From positions 1 through 52,557 of the forward strand of contig CAJXRM010000008.1 of the NCBI GenBank assembly GCA_913059205.1: a stretch of DNA of 52,557 nucleotides, in the 5' to 3' direction. The notes under the pieces were generated by a model. It ran no database searches and had not been told where the DNA came from. It saw nothing but the letters and a program-made list of their open reading frames with translations. Positions 41,269-48,946 of the stretch are shown here, one piece after another; position 1 is the stretch's first letter; each line of letters begins with the position of its first letter. The position numbers and the translations under genes are program-made. This DNA comes from an uncultured Flavobacteriales bacterium. Lineage in GTDB: Bacteria > Bacteroidota > Bacteroidia > Flavobacteriales_D > Crocinitomicaceae.

Positions 41269-41276
41269 TATTTTTG
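41269..41276 (+). promoter_or_regulatory. -7 box of the TPR histidine kinase gene
   Basis: TATTTTTG is a full match to TAnnTTTG, 23 bases before ATG 41300. No good -33 TTG at the right distance is seen. Confidence 0.6.
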
Positions 41277-41299
41277 AATGTTCTAACCCGTTTCTGAAA

Positions 41300-43129
41300 A
41301 TGAATAGAATTTTACTAGGCTTATTTTTTTACGTATGTAGTAGTATTTGCTTGGGTCAATCTACCTATTTCAAAGAATTCCGCAAAAATATTGCAAACCT
41401 TTCAACAAAAAATAAAATAGATAGTATTGCTGCTCTTCCATTCGATGTTATGAACAGTCAAACCGCTGAAGCGATTACATTGTATGAAGAAGGGCTTGAA
41501 TTGGCAGTTAAGATAAAAGACAACAATCGAGTTGGTGAAATGTATGATAAACTTGGTTTGGCGTATTATTATAAAGGAGAATATGAAACTTCTGTTCAAA
41601 ATACGTTGGAAGCTATTCATCACTTTGAAAAGTCGAATAATAAGGAGAAAGCGGGTTCTTCATATGCAACTTTAGGTCATCAAATGAAGCGGCGAAACTT
41701 GCCAAAAGCCTTCGAATACATGCGTAAAGGGATAAGAATTCTTGAGTCTTCCGAAAACAAACTTCCTCTTTCTGCAGCATACAATAATTTTGGAGTTTTA
41801 TTTGAAATGAATAACGATGTTGATAGTGCGTTGTATTTTTATTTCAAAGGATTAGAGATTATTAAAGGCTACAACGATAGCTTGGGAATACCATATAGTT
41901 TAAATAACATTGGTCAAGCTTATCTAAGTAAAAAGGAATTTAAAAAGGCGAAACCTTATTTTGATGAAGCGTTTAAGATTAGAACATTACGGAATGACCA
42001 AAATGGTTTAGCCGAAAATTTCGGATTCTATGGTGATTTTTATTATCAGCAAAATCAATTTCAACAGGCTATTGATAACTATTTAAAGTCACTTTTCATC
42101 AGTGAGCAAATCAATTACACATATTTATCACAAACGAATTCAGAACAATTGGCAATTGCGTATGAGCAAATCGGTGATTATAAAAATTCGTTGATTTACC
42201 GAAAAAAGTTCCAAGCTTTTAAAGATCAATTATTGAATGAACAAAGCAATAAAACAATTGCCCAATTGGAGATTCAATTTGATACAGAAAAAAAGGAAAA
42301 GGAAATCGCTCAACAAAATGAGAGAATTAGTAAACATTTGGCTGATGAGAAACAGCGAAATGCTCTTCTTGCAGGATTGTCTATTGCCTTTATTTTATTG
42401 ACTGTTTTGGCTGTTCTAATTTATCGCCAGCAACGATTTAAACAAGAGAGATTAAAAGAAGAAAATCGATTAAAGGATGCCATTTCAGAAGAGCAGACGA
42501 AGAACAAATTGCATGAAGAGCGTCTGCGGATTTCTCGTGATTTGCACGATAATATCGGTTCTCAGCTTACCTTTATTACCTCTTCAATGGACAATATGAA
42601 ATTCATTACTAAAGAGGAAAAAATAACGAACAAATTAACGGATCTAACTTCTTTTACCCGCTCAACTATTGGTCAATTGCGCGATACGATTTGGGCAATG
42701 AATAAAGGCAGTATAACAGCGGAGGATTTAAAAGGTCGACTTTTAAATTACATTGAAGACGCGAAAAAAACAACTGACTCCATTGAGTTTGTTTTTACAA
42801 ACTCCTTAATTACAAAAGAACTGGTTTTTTCGGCAACTCAAGGAGTTAATTTGTTCAGAATTGTTCAGGAATCAGTTAACAATGCCGTGAAATATGCATT
42901 GCCATCGAAGGTGATTATTGAATTCAAAATTGAAGAATCGATGGTCAATATTTCCATTTCAGATGATGGAATCGGATTTAGCAAAGACAAAATTTCACTT
43001 GGGAATGGCTTGAAAAATATGGAGTTGAGAGCAATTGAAATTGGAGGAGTACTCAACATAATTTCAAGCAAAGATGCTGGAACCATAATTAGCGTTGAAA
43101 TTGAAAAAGATAAGTTAAATGACGTATAG
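41300..43129 (+). CDS. TPR sensor histidine kinase, HisKA_3 type
   Basis: This is 609 residues from ATG 41300 (signal peptide MNRILLGLFFYVCSSICLGQ). Periplasmic TPR repeats span ~60-310 (YDKLGLAYYYKGEYETSVQ, AAYNNFGVLFEMNNDVDSA, YSLNNIGQAYLSKKEFKKA). A membrane helix follows (NALLAGLSIAFILLTVLAVLIY). The kinase part has ERLRISRDLHDNIGSQL with phospho-accepting His416 and an HATPase (FRIVQESVNNAVKYA, ISDDGIGFSKDK, GNGLKNMELRA). It phosphorylates the LuxR-type regulator 44 bases downstream. Its last codons contain a copy of the dyad motif tied to that regulator. Confidence 0.95.
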   Translation: MNRILLGLFFYVCSSICLGQSTYFKEFRKNIANLSTKNKIDSIAALPFDVMNSQTAEAITLYEEGLELAVKIKDNNRVGEMYDKLGLAYYYKGEYETSVQNTLEAIHHFEKSNNKEKAGSSYATLGHQMKRRNLPKAFEYMRKGIRILESSENKLPLSAAYNNFGVLFEMNNDVDSALYFYFKGLEIIKGYNDSLGIPYSLNNIGQAYLSKKEFKKAKPYFDEAFKIRTLRNDQNGLAENFGFYGDFYYQQNQFQQAIDNYLKSLFISEQINYTYLSQTNSEQLAIAYEQIGDYKNSLIYRKKFQAFKDQLLNEQSNKTIAQLEIQFDTEKKEKEIAQQNERISKHLADEKQRNALLAGLSIAFILLTVLAVLIYRQQRFKQERLKEENRLKDAISEEQTKNKLHEERLRISRDLHDNIGSQLTFITSSMDNMKFITKEEKITNKLTDLTSFTRSTIGQLRDTIWAMNKGSITAEDLKGRLLNYIEDAKKTTDSIEFVFTNSLITKELVFSATQGVNLFRIVQESVNNAVKYALPSKVIIEFKIEESMVNISISDDGIGFSKDKISLGNGLKNMELRAIEIGGVLNIISSKDAGTIISVEIEKDKLNDV

Positions 43130-43157
43130 TTTCATGAAAAAAACTAACTTATCATTG
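43111..43157 (+). promoter_or_regulatory. Dyad motif and promoter before the LuxR-type regulator gene
   Basis: TAAGTTAAATGACGTA (43111-43126) matches TACGnCAnnTGnCGTA at 10 of 12 fixed positions and overlaps the kinase stop codon. TATCATTG (43150-43157, one mismatch from TAnnTTTG) begins 31.5 bp from the dyad centre, the same distance as at 43833 and 47939. Confidence 0.55.
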
Positions 43158-43173
43158 TATTAAAATTTACACT

Positions 43174-43818
43174 ATGATACGTATAGCTGTTGCAGAGGAC
43201 AATCATTTTTTGGCGAAATCAATTGAGGAGAAAATATCATTTTTTGAAGAGCTTAACCTTAAATTCATTGGCCACAACGGTGCAGAGTTAATTGGTAAAT
43301 TGGAGTTAGATCATAATGTAGATGTGATATTAATGGACATTCAAATGCCAGAAATGGATGGTATTAAAGCTACAGAATTAATAAAATCCAAGCATCCTCA
43401 AATAAAAATCATTATGCTTACCGTTTTTGATGATGATGAGAATATTTACAATTCAATTAAAGCAGGTGCAAACGGCTATTTGTTAAAAGATATTGATCCT
43501 GAATCTTTATTGAAAGGAATTAAGGAAGTTGTTGAAGGAGGTGCGTCAATGACGCCATCAATTGCCATGAAAGCGTTAAATTTATTGAGGAATCCTGATA
43601 GAGTTGAATCCGAGAATACGGAGGAAATTGATTTAACAAAGCGGGAACAAGAAATATTGGAGCAAATAGCGAAAGGGCTAAATCACCACCAAATTGCTGT
43701 TAATTTGATAATTAGCCCAGCAACAGTTAGAAAACACATTGAAAATGTTTACAAAAAGCTGCAAGTTCACAATAAGGTTGAAGCAATTCAAAAAGCGATG
43801 AAGAATAATTTGTTATAA
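43174..43818 (+). CDS. LuxR/NarL-family response regulator
   Basis: This is 214 residues. The receiver has AVAEDNH, phospho-accepting Asp55 (VILMDIQMP), IMLTVFDDD and LLKDI. A LuxR-type helix-turn-helix lies at ~150-214 (LTKREQEILEQIAKGLNHHQI, ISPATVRKHIENVYKKLQVH). It is the partner of the TPR kinase upstream. Three copies of one dyad motif near promoters (43111, 43833, 47939) are candidate binding sites: its own gene, a candidate small RNA just downstream, and a lipoprotein gene. Confidence 0.96.
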   Translation: MIRIAVAEDNHFLAKSIEEKISFFEELNLKFIGHNGAELIGKLELDHNVDVILMDIQMPEMDGIKATELIKSKHPQIKIIMLTVFDDDENIYNSIKAGANGYLLKDIDPESLLKGIKEVVEGGASMTPSIAMKALNLLRNPDRVESENTEEIDLTKREQEILEQIAKGLNHHQIAVNLIISPATVRKHIENVYKKLQVHNKVEAIQKAMKNNLL

Positions 43819-43832
43819 TTTAAAATCACATT

Positions 43833-43879
43833 TACGTCATTTGTCGTATTTCACTTGATTAACGTACTGCCTAGATTTG
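43833..43879 (+). promoter_or_regulatory. Dyad motif and promoter of a candidate small RNA
   Basis: TACGTCATTTGTCGTA (43833-43848) is a perfect dyad in its fixed positions. The -7 box TAGATTTG (43872-43879) is a full consensus match and begins 31.5 bp from the dyad centre. No -33 TTG at normal spacing is present, which fits an activator-dependent promoter. Confidence 0.65.
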
Positions 43880-43884
43880 TAACA

Positions 43885-43995
43885 TACTTCTGATAGGGAA
43901 GTTTAGTTCAGATTAATGGTAAACCTAACCAAAAGCAAAACGTGGAGACGTTTAGCACCTAAACAGCTCGAAGTTTCTTTGAGCTGTTTGTTTTT
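43885..43995 (+). ncRNA. Candidate small RNA, about 110 nt
   Basis: No ORF is present. The region lies between a full -7 box (43872-43879) and an intrinsic terminator (43961-43995). It contains an internal hairpin AAACGT-GGAG-ACGTTT (43938-43953) and a single-stranded stretch with GGGAAGTTTAG and GGTAAACCTAACC. The start site is estimated from the -7 box. Position right after the response regulator gene, with the same dyad motif upstream, suggests it is a target of that regulator. No known RNA family is recognised. Confidence 0.5.
43961..43995 (+). terminator. Intrinsic terminator
   Basis: AAACAGCTC (43961-43969) and GAGCTGTTT (43981-43989), then a T-run to 43995. Confidence 0.85.
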
Positions 43996-44021
43996 AAGAT
44001 AAATCTTTGTAGCTCAATATT

Positions 44022-44065
44022 AATGGGGAACGGCATTTTGCTATTCCCCATTTTTTTTATCTTTG
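44022..44065 (+). terminator. Second terminator, followed by a -7 box
   Basis: AATGGGGAA (44022-44030) and TTCCCCATT (44044-44052) with a 13-base loop and a T-run to 44058. The next bases TATCTTTG (44058-44065) are a full -7 box for the gene at 44092. A weak AATCTTTG (44002-44009) between the two terminators might start another tiny transcript. Confidence 0.8.
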
Positions 44066-44091
44066 ATTCATTCGTACTTTAAAAGTGAAAA

Positions 44092-44385
44092 ATGGCTATT
44101 GAACGCAAATGTCCAAATTGTGAAACGTGGAACTCAGACAATGATTATTGTACAAAATGTGGGACGATGATTTCACCGATTAAAATCGAAGAGGAGCGGG
44201 AACGGGTGAGAGAGGAAATTCGCCAAAATGCACCTTTATCTAAAACTGACATTTTTATCAATAATTGGAAAAATTCACGATTCTTTTTAGTGCGATGGTT
44301 GTATAAAATAGTGTATACCATAAGTGTCATTTTTATTGGAATTGCTTCCTTTTTTGCATGGATGGCTGCGTCGCCTAATGGTTAA
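44092..44385 (+). CDS. Zinc-ribbon small membrane protein
   Basis: This is 97 residues. A rubredoxin-like zinc ribbon opens the protein (CPNCETWNSDNDYCTKC, residues 7-23). A charged helix follows (EEERERVREEIRQ), then one C-terminal membrane helix (LYKIVYTISVIFIGIASFFAW). The next gene begins within its last codons (8-base overlap), so both small membrane proteins are coupled. No function is known to me. Confidence 0.8.
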   Translation: MAIERKCPNCETWNSDNDYCTKCGTMISPIKIEEERERVREEIRQNAPLSKTDIFINNWKNSRFFLVRWLYKIVYTISVIFIGIASFFAWMAASPNG

Positions 44386-44740
44386 ATACCGAGCGCATAT
44401 TTTATTTTGTGTGATAATGACTTTATACTTCATTGTCAGAATAATTCGCGTTACATTGCCTAATGCACCAGATTTTATAAGATATCATTTAACTGATTTA
44501 TTTTTCGTACCGGCGATGGGGCTGTTTGGATTAATTTTGGTTCGATTAATAAAACGAGACGCAACTCTGCAAATTTCGCCGCTTTTACTCTTTTTTCAAA
44601 CATTTTTAATAGCCTTATATTTTGAGTGGTATCTTCCTTTTTACAGTCCGAGACATACTGAATATACTAGTGATTTAATGGATGTTTTGATGTATTTTAT
44701 AGGAGCAGTTTTGTTTTTAATTCTTCAGAAACGAATTTAA
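44378..44740 (+). CDS. Small integral membrane protein
   Basis: This is 120 residues from ATG 44378 (MVKYRAHILFC), overlapping the previous stop by 8 bases. It has about four membrane helices (HILFCVIMTLYFIVRI, LFFVPAMGLFGLILV, LLLFFQTFLIALYFEWYLPF, VLMYFIGAVLFLIL). The pattern DLFFVP...EWYLPFYS...YTSDLMDVLMYFIGA resembles short flavobacterial proteins annotated, without strong evidence, as magnesium-citrate secondary transporters. At this length it is unlikely to be a complete transporter. Confidence 0.75.
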   Translation: MVKYRAHILFCVIMTLYFIVRIIRVTLPNAPDFIRYHLTDLFFVPAMGLFGLILVRLIKRDATLQISPLLLFFQTFLIALYFEWYLPFYSPRHTEYTSDLMDVLMYFIGAVLFLILQKRI

Positions 44741-44816
44741 ATTAGGGTCTTAAGCATTCTTTTTATTAATTTTCTTGATTCGTTCGTTTTGAATGAATAT
44801 TTCGTATTGCTGAAAA

Positions 44817-45500
44817 ATGAATAAAGAACTTTTAAAGGATGTAATTGAGTGGGATACCGTTAATTGGAGTCACGGCCTAAAATATTGGGAAGAGAAATGT
44901 CCAATCAAGGATAAAGATTATACTTGTCTCGAACTTGGAGGTAGAAGAGGAGGGCTTTCATTGTGGTTTGCATTAAATAATAATAAGGTTGTTTGTTCAG
45001 ATTATAATTCTCCAATAGAACAAGCGAAACCGATTCATGAAAAATACAACTGTACAGACAGAGTAACTTATGCTTCGATTGATGGAACTGAAATTGGACG
45101 AGAGAATGAATTTGACGTCATTGCGTTTAAATCGATTTTAGGTGGTATTAATTCCGATAAGTTTAAGAATGTACCGCAGCAGGTGATAGACGAAATATAC
45201 GCTTCTTTAAAACCTGGAGGAACGCTTTTATTTGCTGAGAATCTTGCTTCTTCTTTTCTTCATCGAATTATGAGAAAGTACTTTGTGAAATGGGGAAGCA
45301 GATGGAATTACCTTAAATACAATAATATAGAAGCCTTGTTTACTAAATTTTCATCATTGGAATACACAACAATAGGATTCTTTGGTGCGTTTGGACGATC
45401 AGAAGCACAGCGAATATTCTTAGGAAAAATAGATACTTTTCTCAAACCAATAATTCCAAAAAGCATTCGGTATATTGTGGTTGGAGTAGCACGAAAATAA
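44817..45500 (+). CDS. Class I SAM-dependent methyltransferase
   Basis: This is 227 residues. Motif I is CLELGGRRGGLSLWFA (residues ~38-53), an acidic residue follows strand 2 (VVCSDYNSP), then FDVIAFKSILGG and SLKPGGTLLFAENL. The C-terminal part (LHRIMRKYFVKWGSRWNYL, FLGKIDTFLKPIIPKSIRYI) is typical of methyltransferases in surface-polysaccharide or lipid loci. Substrate unknown. The MOSC gene follows 5 bases after its stop. Confidence 0.88.
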   Translation: MNKELLKDVIEWDTVNWSHGLKYWEEKCPIKDKDYTCLELGGRRGGLSLWFALNNNKVVCSDYNSPIEQAKPIHEKYNCTDRVTYASIDGTEIGRENEFDVIAFKSILGGINSDKFKNVPQQVIDEIYASLKPGGTLLFAENLASSFLHRIMRKYFVKWGSRWNYLKYNNIEALFTKFSSLEYTTIGFFGAFGRSEAQRIFLGKIDTFLKPIIPKSIRYIVVGVARK

Positions 45501-45505
45501 TTGAA

Positions 45506-45958
45506 ATGGGTAAAATAGTAGGAATTGCAACTCGAGTTAAAACGAAAGCACAGATGGATGAAAAACATTCGGCGAGTGTTACTTTCGAAAATGGGGTAGG
45601 TCAAGACAGTCGCGGAAAGAAGAGGAATAATCGCCAAGTGACAGTCATGACATTAGAAAATTGGCATTCAACTTGTAAAGAGCTAGGCAAAGAAATTCCT
45701 TGGACAACGCGTAGAGCCAATATTTTAGTTGAAGGAATTGATTTAAAAGATAAAACGGGACACCATTTAAGAATTGGAACCGCATTGATAGAAATTACTG
45801 GAGAACTTGAACCCTGTAATCGAATGGATGAACAATTTGATGGTTTAACTCAAATTTTAACCAAAGATTGGAGAGGTGGAGTTACATGTAAATTGATTGA
45901 AGAAGGGGAAATAAACTTGAACGATGTCGCAGAATTAATAAATAACACAAAAAAATAA
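45506..45958 (+). CDS. MOSC domain protein
   Basis: This is 150 residues. The conserved sulfur-carrier Cys is in LEPCNRMDEQFDGL (residue ~111), with RRANILVEGIDLKD and HLRIGTALIEITGE before it, as in MOSC (molybdenum cofactor sulfurase C-terminal) domains. Stand-alone MOSC proteins are cytoplasmic; their targets are mostly unknown. No molybdenum cofactor gene is nearby. The gene lies 5 bases after the methyltransferase and 5 before the next gene, so it is part of a three-gene run. Confidence 0.9.
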   Translation: MGKIVGIATRVKTKAQMDEKHSASVTFENGVGQDSRGKKRNNRQVTVMTLENWHSTCKELGKEIPWTTRRANILVEGIDLKDKTGHHLRIGTALIEITGELEPCNRMDEQFDGLTQILTKDWRGGVTCKLIEEGEINLNDVAELINNTKK

Positions 45959-45963
45959 AACGT

Positions 45964-46794
45964 ATGAAAATCACTACCAATCTTTTCCTATTAATAGGAT
46001 TAACAACTACCACTCTTTTCGCACAAGAAGTTACAGGTTATGAAAAAGTAGCTTATTATTCACCAGCTGATATTGAAGTTGAAGGTGTATCTATTTCTTC
46101 CAAAAACGCTATTGCTCAAGCAGATCATAGTAAAATGGCTTTCACCGTTGAAAACACATCAACAGATTTGATTATGTATGATTCCAAAGAGTCAGAATTT
46201 GTGTTCGAATTTGGTAAATCAAAGCCAGATGTTAAATCATTTATTTTAAGTCCTGGAGACAAGAAAACAAAAACTTTGTTGGTGAAGGGAGACGGAAATT
46301 ACCTTCAAAAGGGATTTAAATTAGAGGTCAAAGGCTTGTACAAAATTCCGATTAACGGTACAGTTACAGCAGCGGATCAATTTCAATTACCTGCATCGAT
46401 GAATAATTTCACAGCAGGGAATTTCAAGGTGCAATTAAAGAAGTATGACGCATCTACAAAAGAGGCTACTGCGGTTTTCGAATGTACGTATATCGGAGAT
46501 GGAATTGGATTAGTGGATGCATCGAGTTTGTCTGTTACAACAAATAGAAACAAATCAACCGAGCAAATTACGTATGCAAATGACGACAAGAAAGCAGATA
46601 TTGAAATTTTGAAAAAGAATGAATCGATAGATTTTAAAGCGGTCTTTCATATACCTGGAAAAATTGCGGACATGCAGTTTGCTACAATGAAAGTAAACTG
46701 GAACAATACATTTGTTGAAACGAGTGCTGAGCCAATTGAAGCACCAATCCTTCAATTTGATATGGATGAAGCGACAACGAAATCTGTAAATTAA
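45964..46794 (+). CDS. Secreted hypothetical protein
   Basis: This is 276 residues. Signal peptide MKITTNLFLLIGLTTTTLFAQ. The mature protein is strand-rich with alternating charged and hydrophobic residues (SKMAFTVENTSTDLIMYDS, GDKKTKTLLVKGDGNYLQK, FKVQLKKYDASTKEATAVF), consistent with one or more Ig-like or DUF-type beta domains. No family is recognised. It is last in a run of closely spaced genes from 44817 and is followed by a strong terminator. Confidence 0.75.
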   Translation: MKITTNLFLLIGLTTTTLFAQEVTGYEKVAYYSPADIEVEGVSISSKNAIAQADHSKMAFTVENTSTDLIMYDSKESEFVFEFGKSKPDVKSFILSPGDKKTKTLLVKGDGNYLQKGFKLEVKGLYKIPINGTVTAADQFQLPASMNNFTAGNFKVQLKKYDASTKEATAVFECTYIGDGIGLVDASSLSVTTNRNKSTEQITYANDDKKADIEILKKNESIDFKAVFHIPGKIADMQFATMKVNWNNTFVETSAEPIEAPILQFDMDEATTKSVN

Positions 46795-46812
46795 CAGTTC
46801 AATTGATTTGAT

Positions 46813-46843
46813 AAGCCGATTAAGAAATTAATCGGCTTTTTTT
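46813..46843 (+). terminator. Intrinsic terminator
   Basis: AAGCCGATTAA (46813-46823) and TTAATCGGCTT (46828-46838) with loop GAAA and a T-run to 46843. Confidence 0.94.
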
Positions 46844-46916
46844 ATGTCTTGTATTAATTGAGACCTGTTTTGCCTGATCTTATTATATTTATGCATCAAA
46901 TGAAAAGTGGAAAGTT

Positions 46917-47930
46917 ATGCGCGTAGATCATCAATCAAGAATTTTTGAAATAATAAAAAGCTTAACTGAAGGTCAAGATTCATTAGGAAATGTTGTCGGA
47001 GATGTGTTAAGCATTAGTCCTGATGCAATCTACAGAAGATATCGTGGTGAAACCCAACTGACTATTTTTGAATTGGAAAAATTATCGAAGCATTTCGGAA
47101 TATCCTTAGATGCTTTATTCGAGATAAAAAAAAACACAGTGGTATTTGATTTCCAGCCCTTGGAAGTGTATGAGTTCAATATGACAGAGTATTTATCCCG
47201 AATGCATGATCGGTTGAAACTTATAAAAGCTCAAAAAAATCCAGAATTAATTATCACGGTGAATAACAGCCCGATGCTCCAATTGTTGAATTTCCCGCAT
47301 CTAGTGAGATTCAAGTTGTGGTTTTGGGGTAAAACACATCTACAATTAGAAGAATTTAAAGGGAAACAATTTGAATATGAAAAGTTACCCGAAGAAACCT
47401 TTGCAATAGGCCAAGAAGTATTGAGAATTTATAATTCCATTCCTTCTAAAGAAATATATGATGGTACTTTTTTAAAAGGGTTTGCACGGGAAGTGTATTA
47501 TTATTTCAATGCGCACCAATTTAAAGATCCTGGTTATGCCGTGTATTTGTTAGAATTACTTTTAAGATTTGTCGATCACCTTGAGAATCAAGCAGGGATT
47601 GGTAAAAAATTCACATTTGGAGTGCAGCCGCCAGCTTCGGGAAATGATTTTACGATGTTTCACAATGAAACGTTGAATGGTAATGGAACGACAGTATATA
47701 AAACAGAAGATCATAGAGGTTTATATATAACGCACAACCTTTTAAATTACATTCATACAAATGACAAAGTGTATTTTGATGATACCATGAATGTGTTGAA
47801 TAAACAAATGGCCAATTCAAGCATAATTAGTTTGAATAATGAAAAAGCAAGAACTGACTATTTCTTCCAGGTTAAAAAAATGATTAACAAGTTGAAGAGC
47901 AAGATGGAAATTGACTTAGACGAAGATTAA
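46917..47930 (+). CDS. Helix-turn-helix transcriptional regulator
   Basis: This is 337 residues. An N-terminal XRE-like helix-turn-helix lies at residues ~20-75 (VGDVLSISPDAIYRRYRGETQ, LTIFELEKLSKHFGISLDALF). The remaining 260 residues are a helical/mixed domain of unknown ligand (FPHLVRFKLWFWGKTHL, FLKGFAREVYYYFNAHQF). Such long XRE-type proteins are frequent in Bacteroidota. It is followed, 80 bases later, by the lipoprotein gene whose promoter carries the dyad motif. Confidence 0.85.
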   Translation: MRVDHQSRIFEIIKSLTEGQDSLGNVVGDVLSISPDAIYRRYRGETQLTIFELEKLSKHFGISLDALFEIKKNTVVFDFQPLEVYEFNMTEYLSRMHDRLKLIKAQKNPELIITVNNSPMLQLLNFPHLVRFKLWFWGKTHLQLEEFKGKQFEYEKLPEETFAIGQEVLRIYNSIPSKEIYDGTFLKGFAREVYYYFNAHQFKDPGYAVYLLELLLRFVDHLENQAGIGKKFTFGVQPPASGNDFTMFHNETLNGNGTTVYKTEDHRGLYITHNLLNYIHTNDKVYFDDTMNVLNKQMANSSIISLNNEKARTDYFFQVKKMINKLKSKMEIDLDED

Positions 47931-47938
47931 ATTAGAAA

Positions 47939-47985
47939 TACGCAAAATGACGTATTGTTAAAACAGAGAAAATGCATCAACTTTG
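47939..47985 (+). promoter_or_regulatory. Dyad motif and promoter of the lipoprotein gene
   Basis: TACGCAAAATGACGTA (47939-47954) matches the dyad at 11 of 12 fixed positions. CAACTTTG (47978-47985, one mismatch from TAnnTTTG) begins 31.5 bp from the dyad centre. A -33 TTG (47955-47957) lies at the normal 20-base spacing. Confidence 0.65.
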
Positions 47986-48009
47986 TCGAAACAAATTAAA
48001 ATAAAAGTT

Positions 48010-48813
48010 ATGACACTTAAACGACTATTTATTATCAATGCAATTACATTAGTTTCCATTGGAGCTTTATCATCGTGTAAAAAAGAAGGATGTACAGATC
48101 CTTTAGCGACAAATTACAACCCTGCGGCGGTTACGGATGACGGATCATGTGAAACAGCTACAGCTTCAGCTTTGGCACCACCTTCAGGTTATACGCCGAC
48201 TTATCCTGGTACTTTTGCAACTTTAATTGGAATTAAAAGTATTTCTACAACTTCAACTCCAATTGGACCAATAAACACAGAGATAGGAACTGCAGTTGCA
48301 GTATTTAGTGAAGATGGAGGAGCGAACTTCATGTCAGCTGGAACCGTTAGTGTTGATGGAAATAATTTGAGTGCTCAAACAAATAATTCATATGTATACA
48401 CGCCAGGTCAAAGCAATCCTACGGGAATAACATATGGTTCTACTCAAAATTGGTCGGGGACTGGAGCAGGTTGGCCATCGTTTAACGCAAGCACTTCTGT
48501 TGGTTTTCCATCAGTTGCTGAAATTTCATCAAGCGATGTTACAATGAGTTCTGGATATACATTGAACTGCGGATCAGCAGTTAATGCAGATTCAATTTAC
48601 TTTTCTGTGTATGGACCAAATGGAACCGCTATGAAAATAATTGGAGGAGGAGTTAGTTCATATACATTTAGCGCTTCTGATTTAAATGCGTTAGGAGCTG
48701 GTTCAGGATTTGTTCAAATTGTTGGTATCAATTACGATCCTCAAACAATAGGAGGGAGAACATATTATATATTGAATGAAACTGCACGTACTAAGTCAGT
48801 GAACATTAATTAA
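48010..48813 (+). CDS. Lipoprotein with GCTDPxAxNYNPxA motif
   Basis: This is 267 residues from ATG 48010, chosen because MTLKRLFIINAITLVSIGAL leads to the lipobox LSSC; the upstream in-frame ATG at 47983 is not needed. Mature residues begin CKKEGCTDPLATNYNPAAVTDDGSC (given in parts: GCTDPLATNYNP, then DDGSC), a Bacteroidota motif seen once or several times in lipoproteins and surface proteins. A Ser/Thr/Gly-rich beta domain follows. Function unknown. Its promoter carries the dyad motif, so it is a likely target of the LuxR-type regulator. Confidence 0.83.
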   Translation: MTLKRLFIINAITLVSIGALSSCKKEGCTDPLATNYNPAAVTDDGSCETATASALAPPSGYTPTYPGTFATLIGIKSISTTSTPIGPINTEIGTAVAVFSEDGGANFMSAGTVSVDGNNLSAQTNNSYVYTPGQSNPTGITYGSTQNWSGTGAGWPSFNASTSVGFPSVAEISSSDVTMSSGYTLNCGSAVNADSIYFSVYGPNGTAMKIIGGGVSSYTFSASDLNALGAGSGFVQIVGINYDPQTIGGRTYYILNETARTKSVNIN

Positions 48814-48835
48814 TAGAACATTAACCACGTTCATT

Positions 48836-48870
48836 AAGCGACAGTTGGATTCCAACTGTCGCTTTTTTTT
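48836..48870 (+). terminator. Intrinsic terminator of the lipoprotein gene
   Basis: AAGCGACAGTTG (48836-48847) and CAACTGTCGCTT (48853-48864) with loop GATTC and a T-run. Confidence 0.95.
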
Positions 48871-48946
48871 GGTACAACTTTTAGAAGTCAACTTGCTTTA
48901 AAATGCGTATGTTTATCCCTCAACGATTGAAAATAGAAACTAGAAT

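Noticed and set aside
48875..48900. Direct CAACTT repeats upstream of the metalloprotease as LytTR sites
   Set aside because: The period is 14 bp, not 21, and similarity is limited to six bases.
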